Part shown: positions 27,010 through 35,396 of the stretch, one piece after another
How positions within the stretch are numbered: the first letter of the stretch is position 1
Layout of the letters: each line of letters begins with the position of its first letter
Assembly: GCA_964577175.1 (NCBI GenBank)
Contig: CAZNYC010000027.1
Location: 1-36,513 of the forward strand
Length of the DNA stretch: 36,513 bases
Source: BS750m-G62 sp964577175
Lineage (GTDB): Bacteria > Planctomycetota > Phycisphaerae > FEN-1346
Direction of reading: 5' to 3'
Position numbers and translations under genes: made by a program
Notes under the pieces: generated by a model
Databases searched by the model: none
Told to the model about the DNA's origin: nothing
Seen by the model: the letters and a program-made list of their open reading frames with translations, nothing else

Positions 27010-28596
27010 TTACCGTTTGACACGGTACAGGTGGACGGCCAGGGGGTCGAAACGGTCGGTGAAGCCGCCCGCGCGGGCGCGGAGCGTCCGGTCCTCGTCG
27101 ATCACCTCCACCGCCGCCCCGTCCGCCAGACCCGCCGCCTCGAACGTCACGTCCGTGCCCTTCAGCCGCTCGTCGTAGTTGACCGCAAAGACGTACCGCG
27201 CCCCGCCGGACTCGCGGAAGACGGCGTCGACCTTGACGTCCTTCTCGGCGGGCGTCGCCTTCCCCGCGACGCGCTTGCCGAGGATGGCGGGGGCGAGGCG
27301 CGCAAGACGGGCGTTGATCCGGGCGAGCGCCTTGCGGTTCGCCTCCGGCACGCCGAACTGCTTGTACGACGGTTTCCAGGTGTGGGTGAAGTACCCGATC
27401 GCCGTGGCGCCGCCGGTCAGGGCCATCCACACCTCCGCCCGGATGTGGCGGGGCGTGACCTGCTTCTGCCGGGCGAGGTCGCCCGTCCATTGGCCGCCGC
27501 GGCTCGTTTCGATCCAGGCGTAGACGGGCCGGTCGCCGGCCATCGCCGCCAGCCGCTCCGTCGCGTCGTGGACGAGATGGATCCACTCGGGCTTGTTCCA
27601 CCCGTAGATGGGGTAGATGTCGTAGCCGACGACGTCGGCCGCCCGGACGTACGCGGGGTAGAGCCGCTTGCGGCGGGCGTCGGACCACTTCTCGAAGTGC
27701 GGGTGGAAGTTGCCGGTCACCGTCATGAACACCGGCCGGGAGGGGTCGTGGGCCTTGATCGCCTCGTATTCCTTCTGCACGACGTCCGGCTCGGTGCGGG
27801 GCTCGAGGCGCGGCGGGGCGAGGAGGACGTTCTCGCCGGCGGCATTGAACGCCTCGACCTCGCCGACGGATCCCCATACGTTCTCGCCCGGATACGCCGA
27901 GCGGACCTTCAGCGTCAGGGCCTTGAAGCGTACGGGCCCCGGCAGGTCCAGCGCCTGCCGGCCCTTCTTCTTCTCGAGCGTCGCCTCCAGGACGGGCTTG
28001 CCATCGGCCTCGAACACGATCTCCTTCGCCACCGCCAGGCCCTTCGAGACGGTCAGGTGGACGGCCAGGCGCACGGCGGTGACGGGCTGCTTCGGCTTGA
28101 TCGTGACCTCGGCCCCTTTCATGGGGTCGAGGACGGACCAGGAGTGCGTGACGCCGTCGACGAGTTTCCACAGCGGCGTCTTGCGGTTGATGCGGAGGTG
28201 GTCGGCGGGGACGATCTCGGCGTCGCTCACCCGGTGCGGCAAATCGGGTTCGTCGCCGTGGATGTACCCGAGGAATGCGGGCCGGCCCTTGAGCCCCTCG
28301 TGGAACGGCATGACACCGTACAGGCCGGCCTCGCGGACGAGCGCGAGGTACTCGGTCACGTCCTTCGTGCCGGAAGACTTCGGCCAGTAACCGGCCACGG
28401 TGTTCATGTTGCAGTCGCGTGCGGCGGGGAAGTTCTCCGCGTCCTGGAGCCAGATCATGATGGGCAGGAAGGGCTCGCCGTTGACGTGCAGCGCCCGGTC
28501 CCGGATCTCAACCGTCTGGATGGGCGGCAGGGCAGCCCCGACGACCGGCGATGCGGAAAGGATTCCAGCCATAAGGAAGCACGCGACGCGGATCAT
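27010..28596 (-). CDS. Exported TIM-barrel glycosidase-like protein with discoidin insert
   Basis: 528 residues. A signal peptide is visible (VACFLMAGILSASPVVGA, 4-21). Residues 30-120 (LHVNGEPFLPIMIWLQDAEN through FLGYIHGDEPDLP) and 270-440 have the alternating pattern of a glycosidase-type TIM barrel, the HGDEPD motif (113-118) being where an acid residue often lies. Between them, about 141-258, is a beta-sandwich like the discoidin/F5-F8C fold (LVDGVTHSWSVLD, then VWGSVGEVEAFN). The last 90 residues form another beta-sandwich. No CAZy family can be named. It lies 150 bases downstream of the second sulfatase on the same strand, with an AAAGGA ribosome binding site supplied by a repeat. The start ATG 28596 is favoured over ATG 28620. 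Confidence 0.72.
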   Translation of the reverse strand: MIRVACFLMAGILSASPVVGAALPPIQTVEIRDRALHVNGEPFLPIMIWLQDAENFPAARDCNMNTVAGYWPKSSGTKDVTEYLALVREAGLYGVMPFHEGLKGRPAFLGYIHGDEPDLPHRVSDAEIVPADHLRINRKTPLWKLVDGVTHSWSVLDPMKGAEVTIKPKQPVTAVRLAVHLTVSKGLAVAKEIVFEADGKPVLEATLEKKKGRQALDLPGPVRFKALTLKVRSAYPGENVWGSVGEVEAFNAAGENVLLAPPRLEPRTEPDVVQKEYEAIKAHDPSRPVFMTVTGNFHPHFEKWSDARRKRLYPAYVRAADVVGYDIYPIYGWNKPEWIHLVHDATERLAAMAGDRPVYAWIETSRGGQWTGDLARQKQVTPRHIRAEVWMALTGGATAIGYFTHTWKPSYKQFGVPEANRKALARINARLARLAPAILGKRVAGKATPAEKDVKVDAVFRESGGARYVFAVNYDERLKGTDVTFEAAGLADGAAVEVIDEDRTLRARAGGFTDRFDPLAVHLYRVKR

Positions 28597-28600
28597 GGGC

Positions 28601-28740
28601 GGTCCTTTGTCCTTGGTCATTGGTCACTTGTCATTTGTCATTTTGTTTTGCGGGACCAGGCGCGGCCGGCGGATGGGGTGGCCGCTCCCGCCCGCGGCAG
28701 GCCTCTTGTCCCGCACAACAAAGGACCAAGGACCAATGAC
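28601..28740. repeat. GACCAAGGACAAAGGAC-type repeat, copy 2, with inverted partner
   Basis: GGTCCTTTGTCCTTGGTCAT with further GTCACTTGTCATTTGTCATT units (28601..28645) faces an inverted copy at 28707..28740 (GTCCCGCACAACAAAGGACC, then AAGGACCAATGAC). GCGGGAC/GTCCCGC form the inner arms. It fills the spacer between the second sulfatase and the TIM-barrel gene. Confidence 0.75.
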
Positions 28741-28745
28741 AGCCG

Positions 28746-30128
28746 TTAGGCCTTCCCTTCCGGCTTCCACGGCACCTTGGCGTAGCGGGCGAGTTGGGCG
28801 TCGAGGGCGTCGGCGAGTTCCTTGAACGTCGCCGGTTCCGCCTGCGCGAGGTCGTTCTCCTCCTGCGGGTCGGCCGCCAGGTTATAGAGTTCGCGAGGCC
28901 GGCCGGGCATCGGCTCCAGGAGTTTCCAGTCGCCGCGGCGGATGGCGTACATGGCCTCGCCCTTGAACCGGCCGCCCTCGCGGCGGCCCCAGAAGAGGTC
29001 GCGCTCCGGTCCCGCCTCGTCCTTGCCGAGGAGGGTCGGGAGGAAACTGGTGCCGTCGATCTCGTGGTCGACGGGTGCGCCCGCGGCCTCGCACAGCGTC
29101 GGCAGGATATCCATCGAGAGGACGATGCGGTCGGTCCGGCTGCCGGGGCGGATGCGGCCGGGCCAGGCGGCGCCCATCGGCACGCGGATGCCGCCCTCGT
29201 ACAGCGTGCCCTTGCCGGCCCGCAGCGGCCCGTTGCGGGCGCCGACGCCCGTCTGCCCGCCGTTGTCGCTCGCGAAGACGACGAGCGTGTTCTCCGCCAG
29301 GCCCGTTTCCTCCAGCGTTTTCATGACGCGGCCGATGCCGTCGTCCATGTGCTCGATGAGGGCGACGAGTTTCGCGCGCCGGTCCGGGATGTCCTTCTCA
29401 CGGTCCTTGACGCGCCGGAGCCACTCCTTTGGCGGCTGGATGGGCGTGTGCGGCGCGTTGTAGGCCAGGTACAGGCACCACGGTTCGCCCGGCTTGCGGC
29501 CGCGGAGCCACTCCCGCGCCCACTCGGTGAAGAGGTCGGTGGCGTGGCCCTTCGGGTCGATCTCCTCGCGCCCCAGACGCATGTAGTTGATGCCGTGGCG
29601 GCGATGGGTGTAATAGTCGTCCATCATGTCGCCTAGAAAGCCGTGGAAGTGGTCGAAGCCGCGGTCCATCGGCGTGTCGGGCTCCTGGAGCCCCAGGTGC
29701 CATTTGCCGACGATGGCGGAGGTGTAGCCGGCGGGTCTCAGTACCTGGGGCAGCAGGGGGACGGACTCGATGAGGTTCCCCCACGAGTTGCGGGCGTGGG
29801 TGCGGATGACGCCCGGCACGCCCACGAGGTCCTGGTACCGGCCGGTCAGGAGGGCCGCCCGCGTGGGCGAGCAGACGGGGCAGTTGGCGTAGGCCCGGTC
29901 GAATCGGCAGCCGGAGGCGATGAGGCGGTCGACGTGGGGCGTCTCCATGTCCGGCGCCCCGTAGGACGAGAGGTCGCCCCAGCCGAGGTCGTCGACGAGG
30001 ATGACGAGGAAATTCGGTTTGCCCGACCCGGCCGGCGCCGCGCCACTGCGCTGGGACCCGGTGCAGCCGGCGAAGGCAGCGACGGCTCCGGCGGAGACTC
30101 TCAGGAAAGACCTGCGATTCATTCGCAT
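28746..30128 (-). CDS. Exported sulfatase (second copy)
   Basis: 460-residue type I sulfatase that hydrolyses sulfate esters of an unknown glycan. N-terminus has a Tat motif (RRSFLR, 5-10) followed by FAGC (Cys22), consistent with a Tat lipoprotein. Catalytic features: VDDLGWGDLSSYG with metal ligands Asp46 and Asp47, the formylglycine motif CSPTRAALLTGRY (Cys86), GKWHLGLQ, FASDNGG, YEGGIRVPMGAAWPG. The CSPTR motif is canonical, unlike CVPAR in the first sulfatase. The two are not recent duplicates. ATG 30128 is preceded by AAAGGACAATCC from a spacer repeat; ATG 30122 is an alternative. The downstream TIM-barrel and propeller genes on the same strand have the same leader, so the three may be coregulated. 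Confidence 0.94.
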   Translation of the reverse strand: MRMNRRSFLRVSAGAVAAFAGCTGSQRSGAAPAGSGKPNFLVILVDDLGWGDLSSYGAPDMETPHVDRLIASGCRFDRAYANCPVCSPTRAALLTGRYQDLVGVPGVIRTHARNSWGNLIESVPLLPQVLRPAGYTSAIVGKWHLGLQEPDTPMDRGFDHFHGFLGDMMDDYYTHRRHGINYMRLGREEIDPKGHATDLFTEWAREWLRGRKPGEPWCLYLAYNAPHTPIQPPKEWLRRVKDREKDIPDRRAKLVALIEHMDDGIGRVMKTLEETGLAENTLVVFASDNGGQTGVGARNGPLRAGKGTLYEGGIRVPMGAAWPGRIRPGSRTDRIVLSMDILPTLCEAAGAPVDHEIDGTSFLPTLLGKDEAGPERDLFWGRREGGRFKGEAMYAIRRGDWKLLEPMPGRPRELYNLAADPQEENDLAQAEPATFKELADALDAQLARYAKVPWKPEGKA

Positions 30129-30131
30129 GGA

Positions 30132-30165
30132 TTGTCCTTTGTTCTTCGTCCTTGGTCATTTGTTC
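30132..30165. repeat. GACCAAGGACAAAGGAC-type repeat, copy 3
   Basis: Minus-strand text AAATGACCAAGGACGAAGAA then CAAAGGACAAT lies directly before the second sulfatase start and supplies its ribosome binding site. Confidence 0.7.
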
Positions 30166-30298
30166 TCCGCGTCCCGGCCGGCGTCGGTCGGGTCGCAATC
30201 GACCGGCCCGATGGAACGCAAGAAGGGGCGTTGCCATCGGCCCAACCTTCAGCGCGAGCGGCATACGGCCGAGTCAGCGTTTGCTGGCGAGGCACGCC

Positions 30299-30323
30299 CT
30301 GGGGGAAATTCCATCTCCCCCAG
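30299..30323. repeat. CTGGGGGA...TCTCCCCCAG hairpin
   Basis: An eight-base stem around AATTCCA. Not followed by a T-tract. Confidence 0.5.
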
Positions 30324-30391
30324 ACCCCCTCGGCCCAAGCCCAACGCAAGCGGGGCAAAACCCGCATGGGAGGCCCCTCAAGCCCCTGGAG

Positions 30392-30461
30392 CCCCGTCGC
30401 GTCGGCGTCGGCCTCACCCCCGAGGCCCGAAGGGCTCCGGGCCGGCGCCGAGGCGACGGGG
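30392..30461. repeat. CCCCGTCGC...GCGACGGGG inverted repeat
   Basis: CCCCGTCGCGTCGGCG pairs with CGCCGAGGCGACGGGG apart from one two-base mismatch; the loop holds further GC palindromes (GGCCCGAAGGGCTCCGGGCC). Confidence 0.6.
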
Positions 30462-30538
30462 CGAAAGGGCGACCCCTGGCAGCCCCGGAGCCGAGGCCGA
30501 GGCCCTCATGCCCACCACGGTTTTGGGATGAGAACCAT

Positions 30539-31324
30539 TTACCGTTTGTCATTTAGAAGCGGTTTCACCGCGAGGTTCCGGTACGCCACCGGCCCGTGGT
30601 CGCCCTGGAACATGAGGGGCCCGGTCGGTTTCTCGTCGCCGAACGCCGCGGCGCGCGTCGGGCCGGAGAGGGCCACGTCCTCGTGCACGACCTTCCCGTT
30701 ATGGACCACCTTGACGAACTTGGCGCCCGCGATCTTCTTGCCGGCGGCGTCGAACCGCGGGGCGCGGAAGACCACGTCGAACGTCTGCCACTCGCCCGGC
30801 GGGCGGGAAGCATTGACGCGCGGCGAATGGCCCTCGAAGCCCTCCTTCCCCTTCCCCCGCTTCGGGTCCCACCGCTGGTAGATGCCGCCGCACTCGATGC
30901 CGGGGTACGCCCCCTTCTTGCCGTAACTGTCGAACACCTGGATCTCGTACCGGCCCATGAAGTAGACGCCGGAGTTCGAGCCCTTCGGCACCATGAATTC
31001 GATGTGGGCGACGATGTCGGCGAACGCATCGGCCGTGAAGAGGTTCCGCGTCCGCCCCTTCGGGCCGTTGGTGATGACGCCGGTGCCCGGTTCGACGGCG
31101 AGTTTCTTCTCATTTGCCGGGTCCTGGACGGCCTTGCCGACCATCTGCCACTGGCCGGTCGGCTGCTTCCAGCCGGCCATGCCGGGGCCGGGGAGGAGGG
31201 TCTTCCATTCGCCGGGGCCGGCGGCCCATTTGGCGATGGCGGGGTCGACTTTCGGCGCGTCGCCGCCGCACGCCGCCGCGGCGGCGAAGAGAACGCACCC
31301 AAGCACGATGTAAGTTCTTCGCAT
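30539..31324 (-). CDS. Exported DUF1080 protein (second copy), probable lipoprotein
   Basis: 261 residues. The signal peptide ends in AAAAC (Cys19), a lipobox-like site, so the protein is probably anchored. The mature region has a DUF1080 beta-sandwich: WKTLLPGPGMAGWKQPTG, then AHIEFMVPKGSNSGVYFMGRYE, IQVFDS, GGIYQRWDP and a closing GPVAYRNLAVKPL. It differs greatly from the copy at 20872 and belongs to the form with an SNSGVYFMGRYEIQ core. Start ATG 31324 with GGAGG 6-7 bases upstream. The last residues LLNDKR and the stop codon are encoded within an AAATGACAAACGG text resembling the spacer repeats, so the repeat may have reset the C-terminus. The upstream neighbour is a Gfo/Idh/MocA oxidoreductase, fitting a 3-keto sugar pathway. 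Confidence 0.9.
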   Translation of the reverse strand: MRRTYIVLGCVLFAAAAACGGDAPKVDPAIAKWAAGPGEWKTLLPGPGMAGWKQPTGQWQMVGKAVQDPANEKKLAVEPGTGVITNGPKGRTRNLFTADAFADIVAHIEFMVPKGSNSGVYFMGRYEIQVFDSYGKKGAYPGIECGGIYQRWDPKRGKGKEGFEGHSPRVNASRPPGEWQTFDVVFRAPRFDAAGKKIAGAKFVKVVHNGKVVHEDVALSGPTRAAAFGDEKPTGPLMFQGDHGPVAYRNLAVKPLLNDKR

Positions 31325-31397
31325 GACAAGCCTCCGTTTCGTAACGCGCCGCGCAATCGCGGCGGCTACTGATCCAAGTAAAGGTAATGTCCGAAGT

Positions 31398-31498
31398 TGT
31401 CATTCTGAGGAGCGGCGAAGCCGCGACGAAGAATCTCGCCTCGATGCCGCTCCCGCGGCGAGATTCTTCGGCTCCGCGCGCGGAGCCTCAGAATGACA
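31398..31498. repeat. GTCATTCTGAGG palindromic element, copy 3
   Basis: Ends TGTCATTCTGAGG...CCTCAGAATGACA, inner arms GAAGAATCTCGCC and GGCGAGATTCTTC. It lies between the oxidoreductase stop (31509) and the DUF1080 start (31324), 74 bases upstream of that start. Confidence 0.8.
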
Positions 31499-31508
31499 GC
31501 ATCCGCTC

Positions 31509-32819
31509 CTACAGGCTCCACGGCGACCGCATCGCCCGGGCCAGGTGCCGATTCGCCTCGGCGTCGCCGGGGAACTCCTCCTTGACGGGGTCCCACTTGA
31601 GTTTCCGGCCGGTCCACATGGCGATGTTCCCGATGTGGGCGATGGTGGCCACGCGGTGCCCGATCTCGGCCGGCTGGTACGGGTCGCGGCGGGCGTGGAC
31701 GGCGTCGAGGAAATCGCGGTGCTCCCCCGCCGGGCACGTGTACAGGTGGACCTCGCCGGCGCCGATGCGGCTCTGGAGAATCTCCGGGCGGCTCGCCTCC
31801 ACCGGCCGGGCCCAGCCGGCGTTGCCCACCCACCCGTCGGTGCCCTCGAACCGCAGGCCCGTCCCGCCGCTGTCGACGAGCAGTTCCACGCCATTCGCGT
31901 ACCGATATTTCAGATGGTACTCGTGGAACGTGTTGTACAGGCCGTCGGGGTACGCCTTGCCGTGACCCGCCACCTCAACGGGGCCGGTGGTCTCGGTGTC
32001 GCCCGCCCACTGGACGGTGTCGAGTTGATGGGCGCCCCAGTCGGTCAGCATGCCGCCGGAGTAATCGATGATCCAGCGGAAGTTCCAGTGCGTGCGGCCG
32101 GGGCAGTACGGCGCCCACGGGGCCGGGCCGAGCCAGAGGTCCCAGTCGAAACCGTCCGGGACGGGCTGCGGCGTGGGGTCGCCCGGGTTGCCGGGACCGG
32201 CCGGCAGGCGGACGCGGACGCGCTGGAGGCGCCCGATGCGGCCGTTGCGCACCAGTTCCGCCATCCGGTGGTACACCTGCAGCGAGCGGTCCTCGGTGGA
32301 GGTCTGGAACACGGCGCCGCAGTGGGCGGCGGTGTCGGCGAGGACACGGCCCTCCTCGACGGTCAGGGTCGGCTTCTCGCAGATGACGTCCTTGCCGGCC
32401 CGCATGGCGTAGACGGACATCGGCACGTGCCAGTGGTCGGGTGTGGAGATGGAGACGGCGTCGATGTCGTCGCGGGCGAGGACGTCGCGGAAGTCGTTGT
32501 ACGGCTCGAAGCCGCGGTACCCGCCGCTCGGCGTGTGGCGGGCGTAGTGCTGCTCGGCCACCTGCTTGCCCTTGTAGAGGTGGTTGCGGTCGACGTCGCA
32601 GCCGGCGATGACCTGGGCGTCCGGCTGGCCGAGGAACCCGCGCAGGTTCCGCCCGATGCCCTGCCCGCCGAGGCCGAGCATGCCGACGGTCACCCGCTCC
32701 GACGGCGCGGGCCGGCCGGCGCCCGTGGCGGCCGAGGCGCCCATCACGTACGGGGCGGCCGCGGCGGCCGCCGCCCATCCCAGAAACCGCCGCCGCGAAA
32801 TGCTTGGAAATCGAGCCAT
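31509..32819 (-). CDS. Exported Gfo/Idh/MocA-family oxidoreductase (second copy)
   Basis: 436 residues. A Tat motif (SRRRFLGW, 8-15) and a polyalanine core precede the Rossmann fold: VGMLGLGGQGIG (45-56), CDVDRNH, STPDHWH (125-131) and EKP (148-150, Lys149 catalytic). The substrate half has SGGMLTDWGAHQLD (254-267), the classic GG-D-H-D signature. Probable NAD(P)-dependent oxidation of a glycan sugar at an exported location; the exact substrate is unknown. Start ATG 32819 is chosen over ATG 32849 because AAGGA lies about 9 bases upstream and the Tat signal begins at once. A TTGTCG-16-TACAGT promoter is 42-69 bases upstream. The DUF1080 gene follows downstream on the same strand. Confidence 0.92.
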   Translation of the reverse strand: MARFPSISRRRFLGWAAAAAAAPYVMGASAATGAGRPAPSERVTVGMLGLGGQGIGRNLRGFLGQPDAQVIAGCDVDRNHLYKGKQVAEQHYARHTPSGGYRGFEPYNDFRDVLARDDIDAVSISTPDHWHVPMSVYAMRAGKDVICEKPTLTVEEGRVLADTAAHCGAVFQTSTEDRSLQVYHRMAELVRNGRIGRLQRVRVRLPAGPGNPGDPTPQPVPDGFDWDLWLGPAPWAPYCPGRTHWNFRWIIDYSGGMLTDWGAHQLDTVQWAGDTETTGPVEVAGHGKAYPDGLYNTFHEYHLKYRYANGVELLVDSGGTGLRFEGTDGWVGNAGWARPVEASRPEILQSRIGAGEVHLYTCPAGEHRDFLDAVHARRDPYQPAEIGHRVATIAHIGNIAMWTGRKLKWDPVKEEFPGDAEANRHLARAMRSPWSL

Positions 32820-32860
32820 GAGCCGTGTCCTTCCTCGTGTGCCCGCCATACCCTGACGCT

Positions 32861-32888
32861 ACTGTACCGCTCTGCCGCGGGCCGACAA
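32861..32888 (-). promoter_or_regulatory. Candidate promoter of the second oxidoreductase gene
   Basis: Minus strand: TTGTCG (32883..32888), 16-base spacer, TACAGT (32861..32866). A weaker match than the xylA and GlmU-like promoters. Confidence 0.3.
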
Positions 32889-32916
32889 GCAAAACCGTGA
32901 CCGCTCGGCCGCGGCT

Positions 32917-35180
32917 TCACTCGCCCGCGCGCCGCACCCGCACCACCGTCACCCGCCGCGAGGGGACCTCGAAGGTGATGCGCGTCCGCGGGCCCGTCAC
33001 CTCCACCGCCGTCGGCCCGGCGATGCGCTCCAACGCGCCCCCCTCGCCCTTGGCCGCCCGCACCTGGAGCGTGTACCGCCCCGGCTCCAGGAGATACAGT
33101 TCCGCCTCCATCGGCCGCGGCTCGGCACCGAAGTGGTACACCTCGGCCGCGAACTCCCGCGGACCGCTCGCGGTGACCCACGCGGCAATATCCCGCGGCG
33201 GGGTGAGCCAACGCACCGCGTTCAGCGGAAAGTACCCGAGCCGACCCGGGTCGCCCGTGGCCGTCCGGTNNNNNNNNNNNNNNNNNNNNNNNNNNNNNNN
33301 NNNNNNNNNNNNNNNNNNNNNNNNNNNNNNNNNNNNNNNNNNNNNNNNNNNNNNNNNNNNNNNNNNNNNACCGCGTTCAGCGGAAAGTACCCGAGCCGAC
33401 CCGGGTCGCCCGTGGCCGTCCGGTACACGTCGTCCGGCCGGGGCTTCTCGAACCCCTCCACGCCGTCCTCGAACATGAAGTGCGGCCGGAAGAGGACGGG
33501 GAACCGCAGAACGCGGTCCGTCCACCGGACCTCGCTCGTGTACCCGGGACGGTTGACGCGCATCGCGCGGGCGGACCGCCGGAGCCGGCTCACCATCCCC
33601 GACCGGTCGCCCGTGCGGGCCTCCATGTACGCCGAGGCGTCGCGGCGAAGGAGGTCGTCGAACTCCTCGCTCCCGGTCAGGTGCCGGTACTTCGCCAGCG
33701 TCGGGGCAAGGCGGCCCAGTTGCCGCGCGCACCACCCCGCCGACCCCGGTTCCGTCTTGCCCTTGTACTCGCCGGCGAGGTACTTGCGGCGGAGGGCGGC
33801 CATCGACCGCAGCGGCGCGAGGTACCGCTCCCGACCCGTCATGTGCCAGGCCAGCAGCAGCGCATCGAACATGGCCGACTGGGCACTCGGCCACTCGTAC
33901 AGCGTCGGCTCGCCGTGATTGCGCGGGTCCCACCAATGCTCGCCGAGGCCGCCCACGCGTCCCTCCGGCCAGTGGATGGCCGCCGGGACGACGCCGGCCG
34001 GCTTCCCGTACTCGGCGCGGGCGGTGGCATCGACCCACGTATCGAGCCACCGGCAGACGAGGCGGCCGATCGCCTCGTCGCCCGTCCGCTGCCACAGGAG
34101 GAGCGCCGGCTGGATGGCCCGCACGTGGTACGGCGTGTCGCACGCCCGGCGGGAGGTCTCGTCCACCTTCGTGGCCGTGAAGTACGTGCTCGTGAACTGG
34201 ATGTGCCCCCGCTCGTTGACGCCCGTCCACCGGGTCTCCATGAGTTCGACGAGCCGGCGGGCCCGCGCCTGCCACGCCGCCGCCCCCGGCGCCAGGTGCA
34301 TCATCGGCAGGATGGCGTCGGTCGAGTCCTCGGCCGTGTGCTCCACGTCGCTCATCCGCGTGGTGTACCCGTGTTTCATGTGCGGCTGGCCCATGAGGGC
34401 CTCGGAGAACCGGGCCTGGGCCGCCACGATCTTCGGGTCCTGGAACGCCAGCAGCACCGGCACCCACCACCGCCACATTTCGCAGTCGTCGCCCCACCCG
34501 CCGCCGAACTGGCCGTCCGGCTGCATGCGGTGGTCGATCCACCAGGTGATGATCTCTGCGAGGCGCTCCAGGTTCTCGCGCTGGAGGCGGGCCCAGTCGG
34601 GGGCGGCCTCGGCGCCCGGCAGGTCCTTCGTCCACGGGATGGGCTCGCCCAGGTACATCCGGATGATGCGGTTCTCGGGGAACGCCGCGCGGGCGGCTTG
34701 GAACTCGCGGGCCGCCCGGCTCAGCCACTTCCGCCGCACGTCGCGGTACGAGATGATGTTCCCGCTCTCCAGCGTCCGCCACGTGAGCATGCGGCCGAGG
34801 TAGAATTGCGTGATCGGATACAGCGGCGAGTCCTCCGCGATGCCGAACGGGTAGCCCTTGTCGGGTCGGGCCTTGCGGCTCCAGTAGGGCAGGCGCTTGT
34901 CGTGGACCCAGCGGTCGACCTCGTCGGCGAGGCGGCGGGCGTCGGCCTTCAGGTCGTCGCCGGCGTCCGGATGCTCGGCGAGGCGGCGAAGGAGGGCCAG
35001 GCGGACGGCGTCCCGCTCGGCGCTGCCGGCCCGCTGAACGAGGTCGCGGACGGATGCGCCCTCGCCCTTGCCGGCCCATACGGCGGCACCGGTCGCTGCC
35101 AGCATCGCCGCCGCGAGGATCGGGACGGCCACCCTCGCGAGCATCGGCGGGGTGCGTGGACGGCGAGGGGAAACGGGCAT
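32917..35180 (-). CDS. Exported alpha-helical (toroid-like) glycan-active protein, interrupted by assembly gap
   Basis: Collapsing the gap gives about 702 residues. A signal peptide (ARVAVPILAAAMLAATGAAV, 15-34) exports it. The middle is helix-rich with aromatic and acidic clusters such as HRMQPDGQFGGGWGDDCEMW and WWVPVLLAF, typical of alpha/alpha toroid lyases and hydrolases; the last 100 residues look like a beta-sandwich. No family can be named. Start ATG 35180 with AAGGAG upstream. 55 bases flanking the N-run are identical on both sides (33215..33269 and 33370..33424). Removing 155 bases restores one open frame from 35180 to 32917, so the frame break is an assembly artefact and not a pseudogene. 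Confidence 0.75.
33215..33424. other. 100-N assembly gap flanked by an identical 55-base overlap
   Basis: N at 33270..33369. The 55 bases on each side match exactly, as when a scaffolder inserts a fixed-size gap between contigs that overlap. Confidence 0.95.
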
Positions 35181-35332
35181 CGGGCACTCCTTCCTGTCGG
35201 GACGATGCGGGCAGTCGGGCCCCTATCTACTGGATGAAATGAGCACGCCGGCCGCAGGTCTCGCCGAAACGCGCCGCCGGCGCCCCGGCGGGTGACGTGC
35301 CATACGGTACCCGGCGCCGCGTGGCTTCGCGA

Positions 35333-35361
35333 TTGACGGGCCGCCTGCGGCGCGCGACAAT
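35333..35361 (+). promoter_or_regulatory. Candidate promoter of the helix-turn-helix/GspE-like gene
   Basis: TTGACG (35333..35338), 17-base spacer, GACAAT (35356..35361). Transcription from near 35368 would leave ATG 35376 with too short a leader and favours ATG 35397, which has AGGAAC upstream. Confidence 0.45.
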
Positions 35362-35396
35362 CGCCCGGACGCCGCATGCCCCACAGGAACGTCCCC

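Larger units (their letters stand above)
30129..30538. other. Gene-free spacer between second sulfatase and DUF1080 gene
   Basis: 410 bases. It holds the third GACCAAGG repeat (30132..30165), a CTGGGGG/CCCCCAG hairpin (30299..30323) and a long CCCCGTCGC...GCGACGGGG inverted repeat (30392..30461). I see no gene and no other signal. Confidence 0.65.

Noticed and set aside
32917..35180. Pseudogene call for the toroid-like protein
   Set aside because: The break coincides exactly with the N-gap and its duplicated ends.
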